Virus record (IMG/VR): IMGVR_UViG_3300025880_000030
Span: 1-41,686 of that record
Strand: one strand, 5' to 3'
Source: a virus
Length of the DNA: 41,686 nucleotides
A program made the translations under genes and the position numbers. Below the pieces are notes generated by a model that was not told the DNA's origin, did no database searches, and worked only from the letters and a program-made list of their open reading frames with translations. Of the stretch, positions 1 through 8,387 are shown one piece after another. Every line of letters begins with the position of its first letter. The first letter of the stretch is position 1.

Positions 1-217
1 CTGCTTGTCTAAATAGTAAACTAATAGATTTACCTTTTTTACCACATACCCAACAATGCCAAGGGTTATGACCTTCTTTATTTTCAGTAAAATTAATTTC
101 TAATTTAGGTTTATGGTGGTTACAGTGGGGGCATTTATATGCCATGTTACCTCGAGCAGTTTTTTTACCTGTGCCTAATACGGAATTAACTAATGTTACT
201 AATGTATGATTGACCAT
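1..217 (-). CDS. DNA primase, N-terminal zinc-ribbon part (cut by window edge)
   Basis: The reading frame starts with ATG at 217 and is still open at base 1, so only the first 72 residues are seen. It carries a zinc-ribbon pattern: C29-x2-C32 followed by His34/His35, then W53-H-C55-W-V-C58-G. A basic stretch follows (KKGKSISLLFRQA). Spacing and sequence (RGN-x-A-x-K-CP-x-C near the start, WHCWVCGKKGK later) match the zinc-binding domain of DNA primases of T4-like marine phages (gp61 role), which make RNA primers for lagging-strand synthesis with the replicative helicase. Only 18 bases separate it from the upstream nuclease stop codon, so it is probably co-transcribed. No catalytic TOPRIM domain can be checked here, and another zinc-ribbon replication protein remains possible. 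Confidence 0.72.
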   Translation of the reverse strand, partial: MVNHTLVTLVNSVLGTGKKTARGNMAYKCPHCNHHKPKLEINFTENKEGHNPWHCWVCGKKGKSISLLFRQA

Positions 218-235
218 AGTCCGTAATATACGAAT

Positions 236-718
236 CTATTTTCGCTCAACCACAACATCTTCAAATATTTCTTCAGCTAAATCCTTTGTAAAAAATTTAC
301 CTAGAATATTATCGTTGAAAAAATCATCAGGTTTTTCTAGTACTTGATATAACATTTGATATTTAATTTCAAAATAAGTTAAGGATTTTTTAGTAAAGCA
401 CATCTTTAATATAGTACGCTCAAACTCATCTTTTTTACCTTCTAATAGTAATTGTTTAATATCTTTTTGGGAACCATAATATTTAAGCCAATCTGATTCT
501 TTAACTATTAATTTATATGAAGGTCGTCTACCAACTACCCCAGTTAGAGCAGCAAGTTCTTTCTTACCTAGTTTTTTCTTTTGATTATGAAATAATACTT
601 TCTTTCCAATATAAGATTTACCTGTGGGTTTATGTGTTGTTATATAGACAAAACCAAAGGTCTTATCTGGAAATTGAGTGATATCATTTATTTCATGTTG
701 TTTGTATATCCAATTCAT
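236..718 (-). CDS. SegE-type GIY-YIG endonuclease
   Basis: This is a 160-residue protein. Near the N-terminus it has GFVY (residues 22-25), then T-G-K-S-YIG-K-K (YIG at 36-38), which is the GIY-YIG nuclease signature in the divergent form seen in T4 Seg-like and phage SegE_GIY-YIG proteins. Further along are W-L-K-YYGS and a conserved-looking E in a helical stretch (YFEIKYQML), plausibly the catalytic Glu and its surroundings. I chose the ATG at 718, five bases after the upstream stop. The in-frame alternative at 736 is a TTG that would overlap the upstream gene. Seg proteins are freestanding homing or recombination nucleases, so this may be a mobile nuclease inserted between virion and replication genes. 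A role in phage recombination or host DNA cutting cannot be excluded. No DNA-binding tail domain is recognisable. Confidence 0.75.
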   Translation of the reverse strand: MNWIYKQHEINDITQFPDKTFGFVYITTHKPTGKSYIGKKVLFHNQKKKLGKKELAALTGVVGRRPSYKLIVKESDWLKYYGSQKDIKQLLLEGKKDEFERTILKMCFTKKSLTYFEIKYQMLYQVLEKPDDFFNDNILGKFFTKDLAEEIFEDVVVERK

Positions 719-723
719 ATATG

Positions 724-1113
724 TTATATTACACAAGGGTAAACATTAGTAACAACTCCTGAAGAGTTGGTAAGAACATAACTTAATGAATTTGATTTAA
801 TGTACCCAGCCCCAACAGTAGTAGTTCCCCCACTGTTAGTATAAATAGTATCATTAGTAGTTGGAAATGCTGCAGACCCATCATGGTAATATGTTACATT
901 TAAACTTTGGTTACATATCTTTTTTGTTCCTGATTGTTGTGCGCTTCCTTGATAAGAAGTTCCATTAAAATACCCATAAAAGTCACTATATTGATCTGGT
1001 GGTAAAAAACTTGCAGTATCGGCCATACCCCCTAGTGATATATTAGTGGCGGCAACACCAAGTTCATTTGCTATTTGACTCCCGCTTATTTGTCCTGATG
1101 ATGGTAATGCCAT
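724..1113 (-). CDS. small fibre-type virion protein (MALPSSG family)
   Basis: The 129-residue protein opens with MALPSSGQISGSQIANELG and continues to a D-Q-YSDFYGY segment. This N-terminal layout (MALPSSG, then a short helix with SQI..ELG, then S-[DE]-[FY]-YG) recurs on small tail-associated or adhesin-like proteins of marine phages. The rest is Ser/Thr/Gly/Asn-rich and looks beta-stranded, with two cysteines. No catalytic motif or signal peptide is visible. The start ATG lies 15 bases after the TPR-protein stop codon and follows the recurrent ATATTTATAA leader motif. It probably binds at the virion surface, but the exact position in the particle is unknown. Confidence 0.6.
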   Translation of the reverse strand: MALPSSGQISGSQIANELGVAATNISLGGMADTASFLPPDQYSDFYGYFNGTSYQGSAQQSGTKKICNQSLNVTYYHDGSAAFPTTNDTIYTNSGGTTTVGAGYIKSNSLSYVLTNSSGVVTNVYPCVI

Positions 1114-1128
1114 AATTATATATTTTTA

Positions 1129-1139
1129 TTATAAATATT
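1129..1139 (-). promoter_or_regulatory. Leader motif AATATTTATAA
   Basis: Exact copy that overlaps the last codons and stop of the TPR-like gene and ends 15 bases before the MALPSSG protein ATG. It is the leftmost copy in the window. Confidence 0.4.
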
Positions 1140-1710
1140 GTAAACCAAAATCCCTAATATTTTCAGAGATTATTTCTTTAAAATTTTGTGGTATGTCCTT
1201 TAATTCCCCTAATTCTAAAAACAAAGATTTCGATTGATCTCTTTTTCCTATATACCATCCTGTAAATGCTTTTTGAAAATCAAATACAAAATCACCTGGG
1301 TATCCTATATCGTAAGTTAATGGAATATTTTCTTTACTATTATCCTTACCTAAGCAAGCATACATATAAGATAACATCCACTCTTTTTTATTACTATGCC
1401 ATACACTTAAGTGATAATAAGCTTCTGGTCTATTAGGTGCATAGGCAATAGCAGCTTGAAGTTGTCCTTGTTCAAAATCAGGTCTTCTTGTAGTTATATT
1501 TAATTGCTTCCACGTTTTTAGAAAACAATTATAAGCCATTCTAGGATCACTATCGTGTAATAGTTCAGCTGCTCTTAAAAAATAAGAATGTGCTGCTGCT
1601 CCTTGTCCTATTTTTTCATATTCTTCCCCTAATTTAGCATTTATATAAGCGTCTTGAGGTGTTTGAATATAGTTATGTAGTTGTTTTTGTAGTTCTTTCA
1701 TTCTTCCCAT
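1129..1710 (-). CDS. TPR-like helical protein paired with the glycan propeller
   Basis: The 193-residue protein is rich in alternating aromatic and alanine helices typical of tetratricopeptide repeats. Examples are an A-Y-I-N-A-K-L-G-EEYEKIGQ segment, then AAAHSYFLRAAEL, then AIAYAPNRPEAYYHLS and YMYACLG. The P-N-RPEAYY-x-LS signature resembles the TPR part of phage and bacterial glycosyltransferase fusion proteins, where TPR helices sit beside a glycosidase-like propeller. Two starts are possible: ATG at 1710, or ATG at 1701, which overlaps the upstream stop as ATGA and would give translational coupling. Its neighbour 1698-2732 encodes the propeller, so the two likely act together. No glycosyltransferase catalytic domain is present here, and the function is inferred from context. 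Confidence 0.55.
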   Translation of the reverse strand: MGRMKELQKQLHNYIQTPQDAYINAKLGEEYEKIGQGAAAHSYFLRAAELLHDSDPRMAYNCFLKTWKQLNITTRRPDFEQGQLQAAIAYAPNRPEAYYHLSVWHSNKKEWMLSYMYACLGKDNSKENIPLTYDIGYPGDFVFDFQKAFTGWYIGKRDQSKSLFLELGELKDIPQNFKEIISENIRDFGLQYL

Positions 1711-2732
1711 TCTAATTTATCTAATAAACTTACTGGCATTTTTAAAGCGTATGCAGCATTATCCTGAAACCCATATGTTATAATAAAGTTACCATTTTTA
1801 ATTGCTAACCCAGTATTAAACTCTATCATCGCATCCATAAATTTAAATTGCTTAGATATTGATTTTAAATTCCAATCTTTATCCCAAATTAAAAATCTAT
1901 GGTAATAATGAGCATCTTTATGTCCTCCGGGGTGATAGAAGAAATCTACTTCATGGGTTATACAAATTCTATTACCTTCATTACCAAAGGGTATAACTTG
2001 AGAACTACCTCTAATACCTAAAGGCCCATTAAATTTTTCTTCTTTATTAATAACTGTTGTACTAGATACTTTATTTAAAATACCTTTTAGTACTACTTCT
2101 TTATATTTATCTTTTAAATTGACTTTAACTACCTCAACCGGATTAGACCATCTAACAAAATGAAAGGGCATATCCATAACGGGCATCCAATTTTTTTCTA
2201 AATAAGTATCCTTTGTTGGTGGATCAACTCTATCTCTGGTTAGTTCTATAGCATGGTCTTTTGTCCAATCAACTTCACAAAGTTCCATTCTACCTTCACC
2301 ATTGGGTTTTACATCTCTTCTTACACCACATATATAAAATTTACCATCCCATCGCATTACCCTAGCATCTTCTAAACCATGAAAATCCCATATAGGGGTA
2401 ATATCATTTTTAGATGTATCTACTTTTTGATATGATTCTACCTCTAAAGTATTATCATTTAATTTACATAAATAATTTCCTGTTATTAAATGAATATCAT
2501 CTTCAGGATTTAGGTAAGATAAAACTCCCCATTTACAGTAAAAGTTTTGATTAAATTCTGCATGGTATAAAGTATAGTGAACATGCCTAATGTTGGCTAG
2601 TATATCTCCATTATCGTCTATAAAAACAGAAACATTGCAAAGACCAGTACCATCTGTTAATTCACTTGGTATTATAAGAGGGGTTATTGATCCTCCATTA
2701 TCTAAAACTATTTTGGCTAAATTATTTATCAT
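1698..2732 (-). CDS. GH130/GH43-like five-bladed beta-propeller protein
   Basis: The 344-residue protein carries motifs of the glycosidase-type five-bladed propeller superfamily. G-L-E121-D122-A-R-V-M-RWDGKFY resembles the E-D-P/A-R motif with an acidic residue near the active site in GH130/GH43-like enzymes. Further along are EKNWMPV, RGSSQVIPF, and YYHRFLIWDKDW followed by M-IEFNTGLA and ITYGFQDNAAY near the C-terminus. In phage and bacterial proteins this module is often fused to TPR and glycosyltransferase domains. Here the TPR part is a separate downstream gene with an ATGA overlap. A role in making, trimming or binding glycans (modified virion glycans, or recognition of host surface sugar) is plausible. 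The substrate cannot be read from the sequence, and it could be a non-catalytic binding propeller. Confidence 0.6.
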   Translation of the reverse strand: MINNLAKIVLDNGGSITPLIIPSELTDGTGLCNVSVFIDDNGDILANIRHVHYTLYHAEFNQNFYCKWGVLSYLNPEDDIHLITGNYLCKLNDNTLEVESYQKVDTSKNDITPIWDFHGLEDARVMRWDGKFYICGVRRDVKPNGEGRMELCEVDWTKDHAIELTRDRVDPPTKDTYLEKNWMPVMDMPFHFVRWSNPVEVVKVNLKDKYKEVVLKGILNKVSSTTVINKEEKFNGPLGIRGSSQVIPFGNEGNRICITHEVDFFYHPGGHKDAHYYHRFLIWDKDWNLKSISKQFKFMDAMIEFNTGLAIKNGNFIITYGFQDNAAYALKMPVSLLDKLEWEE

Positions 2733-2795
2733 TAAAATTCATGAGTTTAATTTCATGTTATTATAATATAATAAAGATTTTTGGCTATACCAAAT

Positions 2796-5700
2796 TTATT
2801 TTGATTCTAAGACTTTTATTTTATTTTTTAATGAATCTATTTCTAGTTTTAATTCTTTAATTGCTTCAAGAAGTATAGGTGGTATACCTTGATGTCTCAT
2901 TGATAACATACCGTTTTCATTTTCTCTTACAAGTTCTGGGATTATCTTCTGTACATCTTGGGCTATAAATCCTACATCTTCTTTTATTTTTAATATACTA
3001 TCACTTTCTTTCCAATCAAAAGTAACTCCTTGAAGTTTCATTGCTTTATTTAAAGCTGACTCAATAGGTTTTATGTTCTCTTTTAATCTGATATCTGATG
3101 GAGATCCATATGCTATTATATCTGCATCTGCTGTTAATGTACCCGTACTACCAAATTCAAATTTTTCATTACCACTATGTAATATAAAAATATCATCACC
3201 ATCCCCTACAATATGAGCACCACCTCCTACTTCATCTATATCTCCTATTTTGAAGGTTCCACTAGTTGGATTTACTAAAAGACCACGATCTCCTGTATCT
3301 TCCACCTCCATATTACCATTTACATTAAATGTTCCTGCTGTAAAAGTTAAATCACTTTCCCCATTTATAACAGCAGACGTGTTTCCTCCAAGTATTACTC
3401 TATTAGTACCAGCATTAGTATATGTTGTTATACCTGCATTACTTCCTGTTGTACCTTTAGCACCTGTAGCACCTTTAGTACCTGGGGAACCTATACCTGT
3501 AATACCTTGAGCACCTTTAGCACCTGGTGCACCTTTAGCACCTGTAGCACCTTTAGAACCACCTCCACCTTGTGAACCTGTTATACCTTGAGCACCTTTA
3601 GCACCTGGTGCACCTTTTTGTCCGTTTAAACCACTTATACCTTGAGCACCTTTAGCACCTCCACCACCTTGTGAACCTGTAATACCTTGTGAACCTAGCT
3701 CACCTTTTTGTCCTTTAGCACCATTACTTCCATTAACACCTTTTTGTCCTTTTTGTCCTTTAGCACCTTGTGAACCTGTTATACCTTGTGCCCCCGTAGC
3801 ACCTTTAGCACCTTGAGAACCAGTTATACCTTGTGCCCCTGTTGCACCTTTCTGTCCCGTAGCACCTTTAGCTCCTTGTGAACCAGTTATACCTTGTGAA
3901 CCTGTAGCACCTTTAGCACCTTGAGAACCTGTAGTACCTTGTGAACCACCGCCACCTTGTGCACCTGTTATACCTTGTGCACCTGTTGCTCCTTTAGCAC
4001 CTGTTGCTCCTTTAGCACCTTGTCCACCTTGTGCACCTGTTATACCTTGAATACCTTGTGAACCTGTAGCACCTTTAGCACCTTGTGAACCTGTAGTACC
4101 TTGGGTACCTGTTGCTCCTTTAGCACCTTGCCCACCCTGTGAACCTGTTATACCCTGAATACCTTGAGCACCTGTAGCACCCTTTTGTCCTGTTGCTCCT
4201 TTAGCACCTTGTGAACCTGTAGTACCTTGAGTACCTGTTGCTCCTTTAGCACCTTGTCCACCTTGTGAACCTGTTATACCTTGAGCACCTGTTGCACCTT
4301 TAGCACCTTGAGAACCCGTTGTACCCTGAGAACCAGTAGCACCTTTAGCTCCTTGTCCACCTTGCGAACCTGTTATACCTTGTATTCCTTGTGCACCTGT
4401 ATTTCCTGTATTTCCTTTTTGTCCTTTTTGTCCCTTAGCACCCTGTCCACCTTGTGAACCTGTTATACCTTGAATCCCTTGAGCACCAGTAGCACCCTTA
4501 GCACCTTGTCCACCTTGTGAACCTGTTGTACCTTGAATACCTTGAATACCTTGTGCACCTGTTGCTCCTTTTTGACCAGTTGTACCTTGTGTACCAGTTG
4601 CACCTTTTTGTCCCGTAGCACCTTTAGCTCCCTGTCCACCTTGTGAACCTGTTATACCTTGGATACCTTGAATACCTTGAGAACCTTGTGCCCCAGTAGA
4701 ACCTTTAGCACCTTGTCCACCTTGTGAACCAGTAAATCCTTGAATACCTTGAGCACCAATAACACCTTTTTGGCCTGTTGTTCCTTGAATACCTGTAGCA
4801 CCCTTTTGTCCTGTTGCTCCTTTAGCACCTTGTGAACCAGTTATACCTTGTGCCCCCGTAGCACCTTTAGCACCTTGTGAACCAGTTATACCTTGTGCAC
4901 CTGTTGCTCCTTTAGCACCTGTTGCACCTTTAGCACCTTGTGAACCTGTAGTACCTTGAGTACCTACTTCACCTTTTTGTCCTTTTTGTCCTGTTGTACC
5001 TTGGGTACCAACTTCACCTTTTTGTCCTTTTTGACCCGTTATACCTTGAGCACCTGTAGCACCTTTTTGTCCTGTTGTACCTTGTGAACCAGTATTACCT
5101 GTTGAACCCTTATCTCCTCTATCACCTGTAGCAACAAATGATACAATTACATCTTCATTATTTGAAAATGGAGATGCTGTAGATGATGCTTGATCATTAA
5201 CATTTACTGTCCACCAACCTGTATTATTAGTTAGATTAGATATACTGAATAATATATATTGTGTAGCGTCTGTTCTATTTGATACTCTAACGTGACCTTT
5301 AACAGCGGATGTAACAGCATCTATTGATTGTAAAAACTCGTCTATATTACTAGCATTATCATCTGTAGAATCAATATACATCAAAGTTGATGCATTTTGA
5401 GTAGAACTATTTAGTCGTACTTTACCTGTTCCTGGATCTGTTCCTGATGTTGATGTTGAAAATGTATAGTCGAATGTAGCACCACCAAATGAACCATCTG
5501 TTCCTTGAGCACCTATTTCGCCTTTTTGTCCTTTTTGACCTGTTGTTCCTTGAGCACCTTTTTGACCTGTTGCTCCTTTAGCACCTGTAGTACCTTGAGT
5601 ACCTGTTATACCTTGAACACCAACTTCACCTTTTTGTCCTTTTTGTCCTGTTGTACCTTGAGCACCTTTTTGACCTGTTGCTCCTTTTTGACCTGTAGTA

Positions 5701-7421
5701 CCTTGAGTACCTGTTATACCTTGAACACCAACTTCACCTTTTTGTCCTTTTTGACCTGTTGTTCCTTGTGTACCAGTTGCTCCTTTAGCACCTTGTGAAC
5801 CTGTGGTACCTTGAGTACCCGTAATACCCTGAGCCCCAACTTCACCTTTTTGTCCTTTTTGACCTGTAGTACCTTGAATACCTATTGAACCTTTTTGTCC
5901 TGTTATACCTTGAGCACCTGTTGAACCTTTTTGTCCTGTTATACCTTGTGCTCCCGTAGCACCTTTAGCACCTTGAGAACCAGTTATACCTTGTGCTCCT
6001 GTATCACCTTTGGCACCTTGTGAACCTGTAGTACCTTGAATACCCTGTGCTCCTGTAGCACCTTTAGCACCTTGAGAACCAGTTATACCTTGTATTCCTT
6101 GTGCACCTGTTGCACCTTTTTGTCCTGTAGTACCTTGTGAACCTGTAGCACCTTTTTGACCTGTAATACCTTGAATACCTTGTGAACCTGTATCTCCTTT
6201 ATCACCTTGTTCTCCTGTTATACCCTGAGTACCAATAACACCTTTTTGACCGGTATTACCTTGAACACCAATTTCACCTTTTTGTCCTGTTGTACCTTGG
6301 GTACCTGTTATACCTTGTATTCCTTGTGCACCTGTTGCTCCTTTTTGGCCTGTAGTACCCTGTGAGCCTGTAGCACCTTTAGCACCTTGTCCACCTTGTG
6401 CACCTGTTATACCTTGAATACCTTGAGCACCAACTTCACCTTTTTGTCCTGTTGTTCCTTGAGTACCTGTAGTACCTTGAACACCAATTTCACCTTTTTG
6501 GCCTGTAGTACCTTGAGAACCAGTTATACCTTGAATACCTTGTGCACCTGTTGCACCTTTAGCACCTTGTGAACCAGTTATACCTTGAGCACCTGTTGCT
6601 CCTTTTTGGCCTGTATCACCCTTAGCACCTTGTTCTCCTGTATCACCTGTTATACCTTGTGTACCTGTAGTACCTTGAGTACCTGTGATACCTTGTATTC
6701 CTTGGGCACCTGTTGCGCCTTTAGCACCTTGTGAACCTGTAGTACCTTGAGTACCGGTTGTACCTTGAGTACCGGTTGTACCTTGAGTACCGGTTATACC
6801 TTGAATACCTTGTAAACCTTGTTCACCTGTTATACCTTGTGTACCTGTATTACCTTGAACACCAATTTCACCTTTTTGTCCTTTTTGACCTGTTTCACCT
6901 GTTATACCTTGAGCACCATCTTCACCTTTTTGTCCTTTTTGTCCTGTTGTACCCTGTAAACCAGTAGCACCTTTAGCACCTTGAGAACCAGTTATACCTT
7001 GTATCCCTTGTGCACCTGTTGCGCCTTTAGCACCTTGTGAACCTGTAGTACCTTGAGTACCAGTTATACCTTGTATCCCTTGTGCACCTGTTGCGCCTTT
7101 TTGTCCTGTAACACCTTGAGCACCTTTTTGTCCTATTATACCTTGAATACCTTGAACACCAACTTCACCTTTTTGACCGGTTGTACCTTGAGTACCAGTT
7201 ATTCCCTGTATTCCTTGTGCACCTGTTGCGCCTTTTTGTCCTTTTTGACCTGTTGTTCCTTGTGTTCCCTGAAGTGATAGGTTTGATCTCTTATATATGT
7301 TCCCGTTGTTATCTAATACTAAGATATCATTTACTGTAGTTGTAAGGGGAGTAGATGATAAGTTTAATGTGTTTAAAGTTGCGTCTGATCCGCTAACTAT
7401 AAGTTTCTTCCAGTTTGGCAT
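2796..7421 (-). CDS. Lys-rich collagen-like tail fibre with S74 intramolecular chaperone
   Basis: This is a 1541-residue modular fibre. Residues 1-51 are an N-terminal tag ([19 protein letters not shown]) shared with two other fibres here. Residues 52-643 are Gly-X-Y repeats rich in [12 protein letters not shown] and KGE/KGD. A globular beta domain ([10 protein letters not shown]... to GDRGDKG) spans about 645-765. A second Gly-X-Y tract runs about 766-1326, followed by a beta-rich segment ([13 protein letters not shown]). A C-terminal peptidase S74 chaperone starts near 1440: S1442-D-I-R-L-K1447-ENI has the Ser/Lys spacing of the self-cleaving endosialidase chaperone. The protein ends in a heptad-like coiled coil ([19 protein letters not shown]). 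It is expected to trimerise, fold from the C-terminal chaperone and shed it. Proline is almost absent from the repeats, and Lys at Y positions makes the shaft basic. The likely role is host contact. Confidence 0.88.
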   Translation of the reverse strand: MPNWKKLIVSGSDATLNTLNLSSTPLTTTVNDILVLDNNGNIYKRSNLSLQGTQGTTGQKGQKGATGAQGIQGITGTQGTTGQKGEVGVQGIQGIIGQKGAQGVTGQKGATGAQGIQGITGTQGTTGSQGAKGATGAQGIQGITGSQGAKGATGLQGTTGQKGQKGEDGAQGITGETGQKGQKGEIGVQGNTGTQGITGEQGLQGIQGITGTQGTTGTQGTTGTQGTTGSQGAKGATGAQGIQGITGTQGTTGTQGITGDTGEQGAKGDTGQKGATGAQGITGSQGAKGATGAQGIQGITGSQGTTGQKGEIGVQGTTGTQGTTGQKGEVGAQGIQGITGAQGGQGAKGATGSQGTTGQKGATGAQGIQGITGTQGTTGQKGEIGVQGNTGQKGVIGTQGITGEQGDKGDTGSQGIQGITGQKGATGSQGTTGQKGATGAQGIQGITGSQGAKGATGAQGIQGTTGSQGAKGDTGAQGITGSQGAKGATGAQGITGQKGSTGAQGITGQKGSIGIQGTTGQKGQKGEVGAQGITGTQGTTGSQGAKGATGTQGTTGQKGQKGEVGVQGITGTQGTTGQKGATGQKGAQGTTGQKGQKGEVGVQGITGTQGTTGAKGATGQKGAQGTTGQKGQKGEIGAQGTDGSFGGATFDYTFSTSTSGTDPGTGKVRLNSSTQNASTLMYIDSTDDNASNIDEFLQSIDAVTSAVKGHVRVSNRTDATQYILFSISNLTNNTGWWTVNVNDQASSTASPFSNNEDVIVSFVATGDRGDKGSTGNTGSQGTTGQKGATGAQGITGQKGQKGEVGTQGTTGQKGQKGEVGTQGTTGSQGAKGATGAKGATGAQGITGSQGAKGATGAQGITGSQGAKGATGQKGATGIQGTTGQKGVIGAQGIQGFTGSQGGQGAKGSTGAQGSQGIQGIQGITGSQGGQGAKGATGQKGATGTQGTTGQKGATGAQGIQGIQGTTGSQGGQGAKGATGAQGIQGITGSQGGQGAKGQKGQKGNTGNTGAQGIQGITGSQGGQGAKGATGSQGTTGSQGAKGATGAQGITGSQGGQGAKGATGTQGTTGSQGAKGATGQKGATGAQGIQGITGSQGGQGAKGATGTQGTTGSQGAKGATGSQGIQGITGAQGGQGAKGATGAKGATGAQGITGAQGGGGSQGTTGSQGAKGATGSQGITGSQGAKGATGQKGATGAQGITGSQGAKGATGAQGITGSQGAKGQKGQKGVNGSNGAKGQKGELGSQGITGSQGGGGAKGAQGISGLNGQKGAPGAKGAQGITGSQGGGGSKGATGAKGAPGAKGAQGITGIGSPGTKGATGAKGTTGSNAGITTYTNAGTNRVILGGNTSAVINGESDLTFTAGTFNVNGNMEVEDTGDRGLLVNPTSGTFKIGDIDEVGGGAHIVGDGDDIFILHSGNEKFEFGSTGTLTADADIIAYGSPSDIRLKENIKPIESALNKAMKLQGVTFDWKESDSILKIKEDVGFIAQDVQKIIPELVRENENGMLSMRHQGIPPILLEAIKELKLEIDSLKNKIKVLESK
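3444..5126 (-). repeat. Gly-X-Y triplet tract, distal shaft of the Lys-rich fibre
   Basis: Nine-base triplet codons in long runs encode about 560 residues of G-X-Y. Favoured blocks are [12 protein letters not shown] and GGQGAKG. The DNA is a patchwork of 18- to 36-base near-copies, so alleles of different length are likely. Boundaries are approximate. Confidence 0.85.
5127..5490 (-). other. Globular insert domain (copy A) between collagen tracts
   Basis: This segment of about 120 codons reads [14 protein letters not shown], then a DPGTGK..L-N-S..QNAS motif, DDNA, an [12 protein letters not shown] strand, NNTGWW, and ends N-N-ED-V-IVSF[10 protein letters not shown]. It is clearly homologous to the two inserts in the 2123-residue fibre. 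The conserved GWW/AWY and F-x-N-x-[ED]D-[VI]-I-[VI]-SF elements suggest a compact beta fold that may act as a joint or binding knob. It is known from other collagen-like phage proteins but has no assigned function that I know of. Confidence 0.7.
5493..7268 (-). repeat. Gly-X-Y triplet tract, proximal shaft of the Lys-rich fibre
   Basis: The tract encodes about 590 residues of uninterrupted G-X-Y with frequent QKG-EVG/EIG (KGE) pairs, which in collagens form axial Lys-Glu ion pairs. Three 18-base units follow one another at 6743-6796; the third differs from the first two by one base. These direct repeats are candidates for slippage. Confidence 0.85.
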
Positions 7422-7535
7422 GTTAATCTTTTTTATTATGGTTGGTTACTCAAATGAGTCCACTTCCGTTATGGCCTATAATATGGTTATACATATGAAT
7501 GTAAGAAGAAATAGTCAATAAGACAAAATATGTTT
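7422..7535 (-). other. 114-base spacer, largest gap in the window
   Basis: This spacer lies between the small propeller stop and the Lys-rich fibre start. It is AT-rich, has no credible ORF, and lacks the ATATTTATAA leader motif. A short inverted repeat (ACTCA-AA-TGAGT at 7449-7460) is present but too small to call a terminator. The coding strand contains CATATTATAGG about 60-70 bases before the fibre ATG, a possible but unsupported promoter. Confidence 0.4.
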
Positions 7536-8387
7536 TTAAACTGTATATTGTTCTAAATACTCAGTGGTTTGTCGTAATAAATAAAATTTAGTTAGATCGG
7601 TTTTATATTGGATTGCTACAGGTGAACCAGTATTTGGTATTACTTCATAACTAGTAGCAGATGCAGTAGAAATATCATAAGCTGTTGATAAAGTGTATAG
7701 ATATTTCCAATAGATAATTGGACTATTGAGGTCACTACCCATAACATACATTTTAGTACCACTATCAGTAAAAGTAAGTGATCTTGGAAGTTGGATTTCA
7801 GAACTAACATCTAATGCTTGACCATAAGATAAGGTAGATATTTCCCAAGCAGTAGACAGGTCACATTCTATTATTTTTTCATTTACGTCTTCTATAATAT
7901 AGGCTTTAGTACCACTACTATTAAAATTTAAATTTATACATGTTGCGGAGGTGGTATTTCCCACTAACCCAAATGAAGAAGATGATATTCTTGTATCTAT
8001 ATTCCATGCAGTAGTTAAAGTATGTTGGTAAATTTTATTAGCATTTAAATTTCCTTCAACTAAAACATAACAACTAAGACCATCAGGTTTAAAAGAAATG
8101 CCACAGGGGTATATAGAGTCCCAATCTGTGTCTGTTGATGAAGTATAATCTGTTTCAACAATACTACTAACATCCCATGCTGTAGGGACTTTCCATTCAA
8201 ATAAACTATCAGATGGTGTACCTGCAGTACACATACCATAAAATCGAGTACCATCAGGTTTAAAAGTACCAGCTGATACTATTGTAAAAGGTGGACTAAG
8301 GTCAACATAATCATCTCGTGTTGGATTTGATGGAGTTCCACCAATACCACTGGATTGTAGTACTCTAAAAAAGTTTATATTACTCAT
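7536..8387 (-). CDS. Small beta-propeller, candidate receptor-binding or fibre-tip protein
   Basis: The 283-residue protein is built of repeating blades. F-K-PDGT-R-FY (42-50), F-K-PDG-x-x-CY (99-107), F-NSSGT-K-AY (155-163), F-TDSGT-K-MY (206-214) and Y-KTDLT-K-FY (261-269) each precede a strand pair. TAWDVSS, TAWNIDT, TAWEIST and TAYDIST lie at 69, 126, 179 and 235, a period of 53-57 residues. This fits a five-bladed propeller. The ATG at 8387 overlaps the stop of the 2123-residue fibre gene as ATGA, so translation is probably coupled and the two proteins likely meet in the virion. No catalytic motif is seen. A receptor-binding role is inferred from position and fold type. Confidence 0.6.
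   Translation of the reverse strand: MSNINFFRVLQSSGIGGTPSNPTRDDYVDLSPPFTIVSAGTFKPDGTRFYGMCTAGTPSDSLFEWKVPTAWDVSSIVETDYTSSTDTDWDSIYPCGISFKPDGLSCYVLVEGNLNANKIYQHTLTTAWNIDTRISSSSFGLVGNTTSATCINLNFNSSGTKAYIIEDVNEKIIECDLSTAWEISTLSYGQALDVSSEIQLPRSLTFTDSGTKMYVMGSDLNSPIIYWKYLYTLSTAYDISTASATSYEVIPNTGSPVAIQYKTDLTKFYLLRQTTEYLEQYTV

Noticed and set aside
2733-2795. Possible terminator hairpin (TTTGG-TATAG-CCAAA) after the Lys-rich fibre stop
   Set aside because: It has only a 5-base, AT-rich stem and no T-run immediately after it on the coding strand.
7449-7460. Inverted repeat ACTCA-AA-TGAGT in the 114-base gap
   Set aside because: The stem is five bases with a two-base loop, too small to form a stable terminator or operator without further copies.
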